Shown here in pieces: positions 43,943-53,141 of a stretch of 64,000 bases of DNA. The DNA is taken from positions 1 through 64,000 of the forward strand of contig WGMK01000016.1 in assembly GCA_016125095.1 (NCBI GenBank), written 5' to 3'. Below the pieces are notes generated by a model. That model was not told the DNA's origin, ran no database searches, and was given only the letters and a program-made list of their open reading frames with translations. Numbering within the stretch: position 1 is the stretch's first letter; each line of letters opens with the position of its first letter. Source of the DNA: Candidatus Hydrogenedens sp. (lineage in GTDB: Bacteria > Hydrogenedentota > Hydrogenedentia > Hydrogenedentales > JAEUWI01). The position numbers were made by a program, and so were the translations under genes.

Positions 43943-45109
43943 TCAATCCTCGGGGCGTTCGCCCGCCGGGGCCATCTTCACCAGGCGCGGCTGGAACTCA
44001 GCGAGCACCTCGACCAGGTCGGCCTGGTCGGCCATCACCTGGCGGATGTCCTTGTAGGCGCCGGGCAACTCGTCGAGTCCGGCGCTCAAGAGGGTGACCC
44101 CGGCCTCGTCGAGCGCGGCCCGGGCGTGTTCCCAGCGGAACAGCTTCTTCGCCTGGGTGCGGCTCATCTGGCGGCCGGCGCCGTGGGCGGCGGAATGCAG
44201 CGAGGCGTCGTTGCCCTTGCCGCGCACGAGGTAGCCAGGCGCGGTCATCGAGCCGGGGATGATGCCCAGCACGCCCGCGCCCGCCGGGGTGGCGCCTTTG
44301 CGGTGTACCACCACCTCCTCGCCATCGTGCGTTTCCTTCCAGGCGAAGTTGTGGTGGTTTTCCACATCGAGCAGCACCTCGGCACCGAGGTGCTCCACAA
44401 GGTGCCGGTGGATGCAGACGTGGTTTGCCGCGGCATAGCGGCCCATCAGTTCCATGCACTGCCAGTATTCCTCGCCCTCGTGCGAATCGAGCGCGAGCCA
44501 CGAGAGGTCGCGGTATTTATCGTCGATAACGCCCCGGCACTTGGCCTTGGCGGTCTTGCTGAAGTGCGCGCACACCGCCGCGCCGGTGCCGCGGCTACCG
44601 CTGTGGCTGAGCACGGCGAGGTAGGCGCCCTTGGGAAGCCCGGCGGCGGCATCACGCACCTCGAGCACGCCGAAGTCGACAAAGTGATTGCCGCTACCGC
44701 TGGTGCCCAGCTGCGCCCAGGCGCGGTCCTTTTCCGCCTTGACCACCGGCGAGAAATTCCAGTCCTCGTCGAGCACCGGATGCACGCGACGTCCGCGGTC
44801 GAACTTCGCGCCGATGCCGAAGCGCGTCTCTTTCTCGATGGCCCGCTTCAGGGTATCGACCTGCGCATCAAGCATCGACACCGGCAGATCGAGCACGCTC
44901 ATCTTCACGCGGCAGGCGATGTCGACGCCAACGGCATAGGGAATCACGGCATCCTTCGTGGCGAGCACGCCGCCAATGGGCAGGCCGTAGCCCACGTGGG
45001 CATCGGGCATCAGCGCGCCTCGCACCGACACCGGCAGCCGGCACGCCATCGCCATCTGGTTGATGGACGCCGGGTCCAGCCCGTCGCCCCACTTCTTGTA
45101 TTCCGCCAT
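43943..45109 (-). CDS. rtcB: RNA-splicing ligase RtcB
   Basis: RtcB joins RNA 2',3'-cyclic phosphate (or 3'-phosphate) and 5'-OH ends, using GTP and Mn2+. The 388-residue product has the diagnostic sequence blocks: MPDAHVGYGLPIGGVLATKD, VGVDIACRVK with the metal Cys, GSGNHFVDFG, LSHSGSRGTG, HRKGATPAG, IIPGSM, and SAAHGAGRQMSR with the histidine that is guanylylated. The ATG at 45109 gives a normal N-terminus (MAEYKKWGDGL). No archease or RtcA gene is next to it, so it may act in RNA repair. It is divergent from the MarR gene. Confidence 0.96.
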   Translation of the reverse strand: MAEYKKWGDGLDPASINQMAMACRLPVSVRGALMPDAHVGYGLPIGGVLATKDAVIPYAVGVDIACRVKMSVLDLPVSMLDAQVDTLKRAIEKETRFGIGAKFDRGRRVHPVLDEDWNFSPVVKAEKDRAWAQLGTSGSGNHFVDFGVLEVRDAAAGLPKGAYLAVLSHSGSRGTGAAVCAHFSKTAKAKCRGVIDDKYRDLSWLALDSHEGEEYWQCMELMGRYAAANHVCIHRHLVEHLGAEVLLDVENHHNFAWKETHDGEEVVVHRKGATPAGAGVLGIIPGSMTAPGYLVRGKGNDASLHSAAHGAGRQMSRTQAKKLFRWEHARAALDEAGVTLLSAGLDELPGAYKDIRQVMADQADLVEVLAEFQPRLVKMAPAGERPED

Positions 45110-45202
45110 GACTCCAAGACTCCGTCCTTGCCTCATCATACTTTACTGGTGCGTACCATGCGCATTGTTGGACTTGGATTGCGCCCCTCGCGTTAGCGGA
45201 TA

Positions 45203-45754
45203 ATGCGGGCCATGCCCAAGACCACCAAGACAGCCCCGGCCGCAGCGAGCGCGGCGCGCGCGCTCGATTTGCGCATCATTAGTTCGCTGCGCCGCATCAT
45301 CCAGGCGGTGGATATCCACTCGCGCAAGCTGGCGGCGCGGTACGACATCACCACGCCGCAGCTGGTGACGCTGCTAGTAGTGGCGGATGCGGGCCCCCTG
45401 ATTTCTTCGGACATCGCGCGGCGGGTCCACCTGAGCGACAGCACGGTGGTGGGGATTCTGGACCGTTTGGAGAGCAAGGGGCTGGTGGTGCGCGAGCGGG
45501 GCACGTCGGACCGGCGGCGGGTGTATGTGAGCATCACGGAGCGTGGCCGGGCGTTGGCGGAATCGGCACCTTCGCCGCTGCAGGACAGCTTCGCGGCGGG
45601 CCTTGGCTCCCTGCCGGAACTGGAGCAGACGGCCATCGCCCTGTCGCTGGAGCGGATTGTCGAGCTGATGGAGGCGAAGGATATCGACGCTTCGCCGGTG
45701 CTGACGCCGGGCGCCATGCACGACACCGCCGAAACCTACCGGCGCAAATCTTAG
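45203..45754 (+). CDS. MarR-family transcriptional regulator
   Basis: A 183-residue winged-helix repressor. The dimerisation helix RIISSLRRIIQAVDIHSRKLAARY leads into the DNA-binding part: LVTLLVVADAGPLISSDIARRV, HLSDSTVVGILDRLESKGLV, then the wing RERGTSDRRRVYVSITERG. It may bind phenolic or other ligands; the target is unknown. An ATG at 45212 is an alternative start three codons on. It faces rtcB across a 93-base gap, so it may regulate itself and rtcB. Confidence 0.88.
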   Translation: MRAMPKTTKTAPAAASAARALDLRIISSLRRIIQAVDIHSRKLAARYDITTPQLVTLLVVADAGPLISSDIARRVHLSDSTVVGILDRLESKGLVVRERGTSDRRRVYVSITERGRALAESAPSPLQDSFAAGLGSLPELEQTAIALSLERIVELMEAKDIDASPVLTPGAMHDTAETYRRKS

Positions 45755-45764
45755 CGGCAGTGCG

Positions 45765-47012
<1,248 letters not shown>

Positions 47013-47027
47013 ACTGCCGACGTCTCC

Positions 47028-47483
47028 TTACTGAAAAACCACGACACGTTCGCGCTTCTTGCGCTTCGAGCCGCAGCTGCCGCAGTTGCCGCAGGCAGCG
47101 ATGCGCTCGGTCATCAGGTCCACGGAAATGCGCGCCTCGATGACGGTCTCGCCGGGCTCGCAGGTAATCTCGGCCGCCGCGCAGATCGCGTCGGGGCCGC
47201 CGCTCGCCGCGCCCGTCAGTACCTCCAGCGCCGACTGCACGGCGATGAGGTGCTTGAGGCTGAGGAATTCCTCGACCTCCTCGGTCACGTCGAGCGAGGC
47301 GGCGAAGGTTTCGGGGTCGAGGGCGAGCAGGTGCTCCACGGTCTGGCCGCAGAGCTGATCGGCCAGCAGGGCGTCGGCGCCGACGCCCTGGCCGCAGGTG
47401 CGCTTGATGAAGCGGTAGGACGCGAGGCGGTCGTCGTCGTCGACCACCACCTGGATCAATTCAGTCACGTCCTTGCAGGGCAT
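47028..47483 (-). CDS. IscU/NifU-N-like protein with altered cysteine ligands
   Basis: A 151-residue protein that recalls the NifU N-terminal/IscU scaffold fold: YRFIKRTCGQGVGADAL in place of the usual C-G-D region, DQLCGQTVEHLL, and VEEFLSLKHLIAVQSALEVL where IscU has its K-x-H-C motif. Only two of the three scaffold cysteines are convincing. The C-terminus adds a C-G-N-C-G-S-C-G stretch and a basic tail, which could bind a metal. A role in Fe-S delivery to IspG is inferred from position, since it is 15 bases upstream of ispG. It could instead be a relative without scaffold activity. Confidence 0.6.
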   Translation of the reverse strand: MPCKDVTELIQVVVDDDDRLASYRFIKRTCGQGVGADALLADQLCGQTVEHLLALDPETFAASLDVTEEVEEFLSLKHLIAVQSALEVLTGAASGGPDAICAAAEITCEPGETVIEARISVDLMTERIAACGNCGSCGSKRKKRERVVVFQ

Positions 47484-47487
47484 GGGG

Positions 47488-47838
47488 TTATCCTTGGTAG
47501 GCCGCTTCGCAGCGGGCGGCGAACACGAAGTCCGCCTCGGCGAGGCCGTTGATTTTATGGGTCCACACCGTCACCTTCACCTTGCCCCACGCCGTGAGGA
47601 TATCGGGATGGTGATTGATGCTTTCGGCCAGATCGCCCACCGCATTGGTGAACGCCAGGGCCTGTTTGAAATCTGGAAACTTGAACTCTTTTTCCAAGTG
47701 GTGGCCGTCGATGACCTGCCAGTCGTTGCCGAGTTTCTCGTGCAGCGCGGCCAAGGCTTCGCCCTCGAGCGGGGGGATTCCGCCCTTGCAGGGCACGCAA
47801 TCCTGGCCAGCCAGCAGCGAACAGCTTTCGGTCGTCAT
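47488..47838 (-). CDS. phhB: Pterin-4-alpha-carbinolamine dehydratase
   Basis: A 116-residue PCD/DCoH protein. The family core is visible in EFKFPDFKQALAFTNAVGDLAE, SINHHPDILTAWGKVKVTVWTHK and the final LAEADFVFAARC; the catalytic HH-P pattern is in NHHPD. PCDs regenerate tetrahydropterin cofactors for aromatic hydroxylases, but no such hydroxylase is nearby. A Cys-rich N-terminal addition (SLLAGQDCVPCKGG) is common in the bacterial subgroup that sits in molybdopterin or Fe-S contexts. The gene is four bases before the IscU-like gene. Confidence 0.88.
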   Translation of the reverse strand: MTTESCSLLAGQDCVPCKGGIPPLEGEALAALHEKLGNDWQVIDGHHLEKEFKFPDFKQALAFTNAVGDLAESINHHPDILTAWGKVKVTVWTHKINGLAEADFVFAARCEAAYQG

Positions 47839-47848
47839 GATACCTCCT

Positions 47849-48193
47849 TCAAACGTCGATCACCTTGGGCGGACGATCGTACCAGATATTGAGGTTCGAC
47901 TCGCCATCCAGCGTGACCGCGCCCAGGCGGACGGTGTAGGGCGGACCGCCCATCACCTGATACGTCAGTTGGACTTCGGCGATGTCCCACGCGCCGTCTT
48001 CGGGCCCGATGAGCACGAGGCTGTGCGGAAAGCTCTGGGGCTCGCCGGACAGCTCGAGCGTTTCGCCCGGGCCGTTGCCACCGGCCATCTCGTCGAAGTC
48101 GAGCTTAAAACCGTTGATTTCATACGACGGCGCCTTGTTCGGGCCCCGCTCGCCGGTCTTGATTTTCATGTCGAAGGATTCGAGGCGCGGCAT
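47849..48193 (-). CDS. Hypothetical protein in the Fe-S operon
   Basis: A 114-residue protein starting at ATG 48193, two bases after the upstream gene and with GGGAG before it. It is predicted to be all-beta: KAPSYEINGFKLDFDEMAGG, SFPHSLVLIGPEDGAWDIAEVQLTY, and GAVTLDGESNLNIWY. I do not recognise a family. No metal-binding motif is visible. Its fixed place between nfuA-like and pterin dehydratase genes suggests a role in this operon. Confidence 0.75.
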   Translation of the reverse strand: MPRLESFDMKIKTGERGPNKAPSYEINGFKLDFDEMAGGNGPGETLELSGEPQSFPHSLVLIGPEDGAWDIAEVQLTYQVMGGPPYTVRLGAVTLDGESNLNIWYDRPPKVIDV

Positions 48194-48195
48194 GA

Positions 48196-48987
48196 TCAGG
48201 CTCCCATGCCGGCGGGCAGATCCGTGAAGTACGGATTCTCCCCGGCCTGGTGGTCGGTTTCGTCGAGCAGCGCGCCCAGCTTCGGCGCCACGGCGCGGAA
48301 CGAGGACTCGATGCCCTGACGCAGCGTGATGCTCGAGGCCGCGCAACCCTGGCAGCCGCCGCCCATGGTGATGTATGCCGTGTTGCCGTGCACCCGGTTG
48401 AGCGTGATTACGCCCGAGTGCGAGGCGATGCCGGGGTTAATCTCGGAGTCGATGACTTCCTGCAGCTGCGCGCGGATCTCGTCCTCGCTCGGCATGCCCG
48501 CGAGGAAGTCGTCGGTCGCCGCCGCCACGCCGTCTTGCAGCGCCTGGCGCAGCACGCCTCCGAGACGACGCGCGTACTCCTCGAGGCTCTCACGGCCCGT
48601 GCCGTCGCGCGTGACCGCCAGCGTGCTCGCATACACCAGCACCGTGGCCGCACCGCCCGCGTCGAATACCGCGAGTGCCAGCGGCGACGTCGCCTCGGCC
48701 GCGGCGCGGTTTGGACACCAGCAGCTGTAGCCGTCCAGCAGCTGCCGGTCGAAAAGGAAGGTCACGGTGTCCTTGGCATCCTCAATGCGGGCCTTGATGG
48801 CGATACCGCCCTCGGGAACCGCCGGGGTCTCTTCATCGGCCAGCATCGGCGCGGAAAGGACCGTGCGTACCTTGGGCATCGCCGGCTCAGCCTCCGGTTC
48901 CTTCACGGCAACGTCCGCCGGAGCAGCCGTCGAGGCGGCCTCTTCCTGCTTTTTCTTATCGAAAACTTTCGAAAACCACGAACTCAT
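48196..48987 (-). CDS. NfuA-like Fe-S carrier with a divergent N-terminal extension
   Basis: The last 90 residues are a NifU C-terminal (Nfu) domain: EVIDSEINPGIASHSGVITL, ITMGGGCQGCAASSITLRQG with the cluster-binding C-x-x-C, and LDETDHQAGENPYF at the end. The first 60 residues are a charged Ala-rich segment, and residues about 65-170 (IKARIEDAKDTVTFLFDRQL, DGYSCWCPN, ALAVFDAGGAATVLVY) do not resemble the A-type domain of E. coli NfuA well. Nfu proteins carry [4Fe-4S] clusters to targets such as IspG, encoded four genes on. It is the first gene of the apparent operon. Confidence 0.88.
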   Translation of the reverse strand: MSSWFSKVFDKKKQEEAASTAAPADVAVKEPEAEPAMPKVRTVLSAPMLADEETPAVPEGGIAIKARIEDAKDTVTFLFDRQLLDGYSCWCPNRAAAEATSPLALAVFDAGGAATVLVYASTLAVTRDGTGRESLEEYARRLGGVLRQALQDGVAAATDDFLAGMPSEDEIRAQLQEVIDSEINPGIASHSGVITLNRVHGNTAYITMGGGCQGCAASSITLRQGIESSFRAVAPKLGALLDETDHQAGENPYFTDLPAGMGA

Positions 48988-49035
48988 ACCATCCTCCAGC
49001 CCCCTGGATTCAGCCCTAACCGTCGCCCATGTATG

Positions 49036-49049
49036 CCTTTACGTAAGGG
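49036..49049. promoter_or_regulatory. Near-palindrome upstream of the nfuA-ispG operon
   Basis: CCTTTACGTAAGGG is 12 of 14 bases self-complementary around the perfect core TTACGTAA. It lies about 49-62 bases before the nfuA-like start codon, in the 95-base gap. It is a candidate operator. Confidence 0.4.
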
Positions 49050-49082
49050 TTAACAGGACGTGTCGTTCCGATATTCCGCTGG

Positions 49083-49589
49083 CTACTGCGCCCCATAGCG
49101 CAGAATGTGGTGGAACAGCGTGTTCCACTCCATCCGCTGCAACGCCACCAAATCGTCGTTATCGCCGCTGCTCCGCGCTTCGACCGCCCGAATGAACCCG
49201 CGCGGATTGAAGTTCGGGATCTGGCCCCACACCGGATGCGATCCAGTCTGGCTCATCCAGTAGAGGCTGTTGCCGAAATCGCCTTCGCGGCGGTGCATGA
49301 TGCCGTGCAGATAGCTGCCCGTGGGCGAATGCAGCGCCTGACTCAGCGTATGGCTAAGGTCCAGTTCGTCCACATACAGCCACAAAGCCGAGGCCACGGC
49401 GGTGTTGCCTTTCAGCGCGGGCGTAAGAATCGCCGCCTCGACCGCTTTGGAAGCCGCCGCGCCCGCGGGGCGGTGCACGACCAGCGCCTCCAGAGCGATT
49501 TCCGGCGGCAATGCAGCAAATACCGGCGCGAGGGCCGCGTGGATTTCGCCCTCTCCCAGGGCGGTCAGCCAGCTTTCTCTCTCGTTCAT
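49083..49589 (-). CDS. Conserved hypothetical protein
   Basis: 168 residues from ATG 49589; a longer frame to 49649 is not supported. The first 100 residues are helical (ALAPVFAALPPEIALEALVV, TAVASALWLYVDELDLSHTL), followed by SPTGSYLHGIMHRREGDFGNSLYWM, which has the HR-x-E-x-D-x-x-N-x-x-Y-W pattern of an uncharacterised family I have seen in several environmental bacteria. No known catalytic motif can be assigned. There is no clear Shine-Dalgarno site. Confidence 0.72.
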   Translation of the reverse strand: MNERESWLTALGEGEIHAALAPVFAALPPEIALEALVVHRPAGAAASKAVEAAILTPALKGNTAVASALWLYVDELDLSHTLSQALHSPTGSYLHGIMHRREGDFGNSLYWMSQTGSHPVWGQIPNFNPRGFIRAVEARSSGDNDDLVALQRMEWNTLFHHILRYGAQ

Positions 49590-49718
49590 GGCGGAAGTAT
49601 GGCACAGGCGGAACGCCGGGGGCGAAATCTTCGATGAAAAATTCTGCAAAATCTGCTATGTTAGCCGCCGGGATCGGCGGGCCGGATTGGGCTATCCCCG
49701 CCGGAAGGAGGGCGCTGC

Positions 49719-49865
49719 ATGGATATGACGAAAATCACCAAGTACTTGGGCGGGCTGATCATGCTGGCCGCCGTGGTGTTTGCCGTCCTGTTCGTGGCAT
49801 CCTTCATCGAATTGCCTATCATTTCGGATATCGCGCGGTCGGCACGCGCGCTGGTTGGACTCTAG
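49719..49865 (+). CDS. Small membrane protein (48 residues)
   Basis: GGAAGGAGGG stands just before the ATG at 49719, a strong start. The product is one hydrophobic helix (YLGGLIMLAAVVFAVLFVASF) between a short charged N-terminus (MDMTKITK) and a basic C-terminal tail (ARSARALVGL). It lies 22 bases before the TM/TPR-like gene and is probably co-transcribed with it. No function can be assigned. Confidence 0.7.
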   Translation: MDMTKITKYLGGLIMLAAVVFAVLFVASFIELPIISDIARSARALVGL

Positions 49866-49887
49866 GGAATCATAAGGAGAGAGCGAC

Positions 49888-50334
49888 ATGGATTTGAGCG
49901 GACTTAAATGGCCCCTGATTGTGGTCGTCGTGGTGGGGGTGGGCTGGCTGTTCACCAGCGGCGGCGTGAACTGGATGCAGTCACGCGTGATGGCGCATAC
50001 GCCCGGCGTGGATGCCAACCAGGACAAGCTGGACGAGGCGATGCTGAGCCGCCTGGGCGGCTACATGCAGCTGATGTGGCGCTACCAGAAGGCGGTGGAA
50101 CTTCTCGAGGCATCCTGCGAGCGGTATCCCGGCGGTGAAAATTACTGGTACAACGTGTACCGGCTGCAGACCTGCTACGAGCGCATGGGCCAGGCCGATC
50201 GCGCGATCGAGCTGCTGGACTACCTCATTGCCGAGGGCGCTTCGCAATACGACAAGCGCGTGCCTGAGAACGACAACCTGAGCCTCCGGGCCAACAAACT
50301 GCGAGAGACCTTCGAACTTGGCGAAACCACATGA
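49888..50334 (+). CDS. Membrane-anchored TPR-like protein
   Basis: A 148-residue protein: one N-terminal membrane helix (WPLIVVVVVGVGWLF), then about 100 residues of paired helices with AVELLEASCERYPGGENYWY and LQTCYERMGQADRAIELLDYLI, which fit tetratricopeptide repeats. AAGGAGAGAG stands before the ATG. The soluble part is predicted outside or in the periplasm. It overlaps the following methyltransferase by 17 bases. No enzyme function is implied. Confidence 0.8.
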   Translation: MDLSGLKWPLIVVVVVGVGWLFTSGGVNWMQSRVMAHTPGVDANQDKLDEAMLSRLGGYMQLMWRYQKAVELLEASCERYPGGENYWYNVYRLQTCYERMGQADRAIELLDYLIAEGASQYDKRVPENDNLSLRANKLRETFELGETT

Positions 50335-51046
50335 CGTCGTAATCGGGCGTATACCAGTCCTTGAATGTCTGCGCGCGGGCAAGCGTCCCGCGCGCAGACT
50401 TTTCTATCTCGCCTCGGCGCAGGGGCTGGACGAACTGCTGCATGCCGCGCGCATGGTGCAGAGCGAGCCCACGGACCGGCAGACGCTGGACCGCATGACC
50501 CAGGGCGCGATGCACCAGGGCGTGGTGCTGCATGCCGACCCGCTGCCGGTGCTGGATGTGAAATCGTGGCTGTCGGACCTGCCGCGCGATGGCCATGTGT
50601 GCGCGGTAATGCTGGATGGAATCGAGGACCCGCAGAATTTCGGCAGCATCATCCGGAGCGCGGCGGCCTTCGGCGCGAGCGCCGTGCTCTTCGGCAAGGA
50701 CCGCGCCGCCCCCCTCTCCCCCGCCGCCATCAAGGCCGCCGCCGGGGCCGCGGAGTACATCGACCTGGTTGAGGCGGGCAACCTCGCGCGGTCGCTGGTC
50801 CTATTGAAGGAAGCCGGGTTCTGGTGCGCGGGGCTCGAGGCCGAGGGCGCGAAAGACCTGTGGGACGCCGACCTGAAGGGCCGGACCCTGCTGATCGTCG
50901 GCAGCGAAGGCAAGGGCATGAAGCGCCTGCTGCGCGAGGCCTGCGACTTCCTCGTCCGCATCCCCATCGACGGCCCCATCACCAGCCTCAATGCCGGCGT
51001 CAGCGCCGCCATCGCCCTCGCCGAATGGAAACGCCAGACGCGGTGA
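50318..51046 (+). CDS. SpoU-family RNA 2'-O-methyltransferase (RlmB-like)
   Basis: A 242-residue SPOUT methyltransferase. VVIGRIPVLECLRAGK is the N-terminal RNA-substrate domain, followed by the knot signatures LDGIEDPQNFGSIIRSA, VGSEGKGMKRL and PIDGPITSLNAGVSAAIAL, matching RlmB/TrmH. RlmB methylates G2251 of 23S rRNA; the family also includes tRNA enzymes, so the exact target is open. The TTG at 50318 (MAKPHDVV) is the only start that keeps the N-terminal domain whole. It overlaps the preceding gene by 17 bases. Confidence 0.88.
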   Translation: MAKPHDVVIGRIPVLECLRAGKRPARRLFYLASAQGLDELLHAARMVQSEPTDRQTLDRMTQGAMHQGVVLHADPLPVLDVKSWLSDLPRDGHVCAVMLDGIEDPQNFGSIIRSAAAFGASAVLFGKDRAAPLSPAAIKAAAGAAEYIDLVEAGNLARSLVLLKEAGFWCAGLEAEGAKDLWDADLKGRTLLIVGSEGKGMKRLLREACDFLVRIPIDGPITSLNAGVSAAIALAEWKRQTR

Positions 51047-51091
51047 AGGGGCATGGAGGTGTCCAAGATCGTGGCACCGGCGTACCGTCCA

Positions 51092-51270
51092 TCAGCGCCA
51101 ACGGCGCGGCGCAACATAGCCTAGGGCGCGAGCCCTAGGTCGTGGTTCTCTTCGACGAGCCCTGAATGGGCGACGCAACGACCATACCAGATGCGTCGCC
51201 CATTCAGGGCTTGAAACCGTACCTGGGCCGATGACCCAGGCTGATATGGCGGCGGGCCGTTGGCCCTGAA
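51092..51270. repeat. Palindromic intergenic element, family 1, copy 2
   Basis: About 179 bases, with left end TCAGCGCCAACGGCGCGG and a right end whose complement reads TTCAGGGCCAACGG, i.e. long imperfect terminal inverted repeats. Inside, CCTAGGGC/GCCCTAGG, then AGCCCTG-n4-GGCGACGCA paired with TGCGTCGCC-n4-CAGGGCT, then CCTGGG/CCCAGG form three hairpins in the same order as copy 1. No coding capacity is evident. It sits between the methyltransferase gene and the convergent rpsU; the rest of that gap (51271-51405) shows nothing I can name. Confidence 0.82.
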
Positions 51271-51405
51271 GACATGAGCCCTCCGACACAGACGACATCG
51301 CCGGGCACACCGACGCCCCAGGCTTCGCTTCATACGTGCCGATCGCGCTTCGATTGTGGTCGGGCACCTGCCTATGAATCCGTTGTCATGGACAGCGTGC
51401 GACAA

Positions 51406-51435
51406 CAAAAAAACCCGCCGGCAGGACCGGCGGGT
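51406..51435 (-). terminator. Rho-independent terminator of rpsU
   Basis: A 9-bp stem (ACCCGCCGG / CCGGCGGGT, 5-base loop) is followed on the minus strand by seven T residues. It lies 37 bases past the rpsU stop. Confidence 0.88.
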
Positions 51436-51471
51436 AAGTGCAGTAGAATTCGTTTTGGTTACGAGGCGCGA

Positions 51472-51651
51472 TTACTCGCTGACGGCGCGCGCGATGGCCT
51501 TGGCCAGGCGGCGACGACGGCGTTCGCTGGGCTTCTCGTAGTGCTTCTTTTCCTTGAGTCGCTGCATGAGACCCTCCTTGTTGCACTTCTTCTTGAAGCG
51601 GCGGAGCGCCTTCTCGAACGGCTCGTCCTGTTTAACCCGAACTTTCGTCAA
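51472..51651 (-). CDS. rpsU: Small ribosomal subunit protein bS21
   Basis: bS21 sits near the anti-Shine-Dalgarno region of the 30S subunit. The 59-residue product starting at TTG 51651 reads TKVRVKQDEPFEKALRRFKK, then CNKEGLMQRLKEKKHYEKPS and a basic tail. The preferred start has AGGAGG nine bases upstream, which outweighs the longer frame to 51720. The gene has its own promoter, a hairpin in its leader and a terminator, so it is probably monocistronic. Confidence 0.96.
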   Translation of the reverse strand: MTKVRVKQDEPFEKALRRFKKKCNKEGLMQRLKEKKHYEKPSERRRRRLAKAIARAVSE

Positions 51652-51682
51652 GAGGTAAACACCTCCTCTCTCAGGATTACAG

Positions 51683-51706
51683 CCAGCCGGATCGGGGATC
51701 GGCTGG
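51683..51706 (-). promoter_or_regulatory. Hairpin in the rpsU leader
   Basis: CCAGCC and GGCTGG with inner GATC/GATC arms form a stem with one bulged base and a 3-base loop. It lies about 32 bases before the rpsU start codon, within the predicted leader; autogenous regulation is possible but unproven. Confidence 0.4.
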
Positions 51707-51729
51707 ATTGCTTTGCACACAACCTGTCA

Positions 51730-51759
51730 AGAATACCAAATCCCGACCTAATCGGTCAA
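51730..51759 (-). promoter_or_regulatory. Candidate promoter of rpsU
   Basis: Minus-strand TTGACC (51754-51759) and TATTCT (51730-51735) are 18 bases apart. Transcription would start near 51723. Confidence 0.55.
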
Positions 51760-51812
51760 TTCCGCTGTTGGGGCCTCCTCTTCTGCGCTGGCCTCCGGGG
51801 GCGGGAAGAGTC

Positions 51813-51841
51813 TTGCCAAGGTGCTTGTTATGCTGTATGCT
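51813..51841 (+). promoter_or_regulatory. Sigma-70 promoter of the fadA-fadB operon
   Basis: TTGCCA (51813-51818) and TATGCT (51836-51841) are exactly 17 bases apart. The start of transcription is near 51848, inside the operator at 51846-51865. Confidence 0.6.
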
Positions 51842-51845
51842 TCGC

Positions 51846-51865
51846 TATCTAACGACCGTTAGGTA
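51846..51865. promoter_or_regulatory. Palindromic operator at the fad promoter start site
   Basis: TATCTAACG and CGTTAGGTA are 9-base arms with one mismatch, spaced by AC; the inner CTAACG/CGTTAG part is perfect. The size and symmetry suit a TetR-family repressor. It overlaps the predicted transcription start, so a bound protein would block initiation. The regulator is not in the window. Confidence 0.6.
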
Positions 51866-51902
51866 GTCGACCGGGCGCTTTTGCAGAACAAGGAGACAGG
51901 GC

Positions 51903-53111
51903 ATGCCGGAAGCGTATGTGTATGATGCGATTCGCACGCCGCGGGGCCGCGGCAAGGCGGGCGCGGGCAGTTTGTATGAGGTGGCGCCGATTGAGCTGGT
52001 GAGCGGTCTGATGCACGCGCTCAAGGAACGCAATGAACTGGACACCTCGCAGGTGGACGACGTGGTGCTGGGCTGCGTGACGCCGGTGGGCGACCAGGGC
52101 GCGAACCTGCCGAAGACGGCGGCGATATACGCGGGCTGGCACGAGGACGTGCCGGGCATGCAGATCAACCGGTTCTGCGCTTCGGGCCTGGAGACGGTGA
52201 ACAACGCGGCGATGAAGGTGCGCTCGGGCTGGGAACACCTGGTCGTGGCGGGCGGCTTCGAATCGATGTCGCGCGTGCCGATGGGCTCGGACGGCGGCCC
52301 GATGGCGCTGGATCCGAAGGTGAGCTTCGCGACGGATTTCGTGCCGCAGGGCATCGGCGCGGACCTGATTGCCACGCTGGAAGGCTTTACGCGCGACGAT
52401 GTGGACGCCTTCGCGGCGCAGTCCCAGGCGCGCGCGGCCCAGGCCGAGGACGAGAAGCGCTTCAAGTCGCGCATTCCGGTGGTGGACAAGAACGGCCTGC
52501 CGGTGCTGGCGGCCGATGAGTATTTCCGCCGCGGCACGACGGTCGAGTCGCTGGCGAACCTGCAGCCGGCCTTCGCCATGATGGGCGAGATGGGCTTCGA
52601 CGCGGTGGCGCTGCAGAAGTATCCGCAGGTGGAGCAGATCAACCACGTGCACACGGCGGGCAATTCGTCGGGCATCGTGGACGGCGCTGCGTTGGTGCTG
52701 GTGGGCACGAAGGAAAAGGGCGAGGAACTGGGCCTGAAGCCGAAGGCGCGGATCGTGTCGGCGACGCTCGTGGGCACGGAACCGACCATCATGCTCGTGG
52801 GCCCCGGCCCTGCCTCGAAGAAGGCGCTGAAGATGGCCGGCATGGAAGTCGGCGACATCGACCTCTTCGAGGTGAACGAAGCCTTCGCCGCCGTGGTGCT
52901 GCGCTTCATGCGCGACCTGGGCATCAACGACACCGACAAGATCAACGTGAACGGCGGTGCGATTGCGCTGGGCCACCCGCTCGGCGCGACCGGCGCGATG
53001 CTGATGGGCACGCTCATCGACGAACTCGAGCGCCAGGACAAGACGACCGGTCTCATTACCCTTTGCGTGGGCGGCGGCATGGGTATCGCCACCATCATCG
53101 AACGCGTATAG
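51903..53111 (+). CDS. 3-ketoacyl-CoA thiolase (acetyl-CoA C-acyltransferase)
   Basis: A 402-residue thiolase, the last enzyme of the beta-oxidation cycle. The nucleophilic cysteine is in [13 protein letters not shown] near residue 91, the His in [16 protein letters not shown], and the second cysteine in [10 protein letters not shown]. The family opening [14 protein letters not shown] is intact. It pairs with the multifunctional protein 31 bases downstream, the order fadA/fadI then fadB/fadJ. Whether it prefers long or short chains cannot be told from sequence. Confidence 0.94.
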   Translation: MPEAYVYDAIRTPRGRGKAGAGSLYEVAPIELVSGLMHALKERNELDTSQVDDVVLGCVTPVGDQGANLPKTAAIYAGWHEDVPGMQINRFCASGLETVNNAAMKVRSGWEHLVVAGGFESMSRVPMGSDGGPMALDPKVSFATDFVPQGIGADLIATLEGFTRDDVDAFAAQSQARAAQAEDEKRFKSRIPVVDKNGLPVLAADEYFRRGTTVESLANLQPAFAMMGEMGFDAVALQKYPQVEQINHVHTAGNSSGIVDGAALVLVGTKEKGEELGLKPKARIVSATLVGTEPTIMLVGPGPASKKALKMAGMEVGDIDLFEVNEAFAAVVLRFMRDLGINDTDKINVNGGAIALGHPLGATGAMLMGTLIDELERQDKTTGLITLCVGGGMGIATIIERV

Positions 53112-53141
53112 CGCGGCTCCATCAAGAGGAAAAACGTCATC

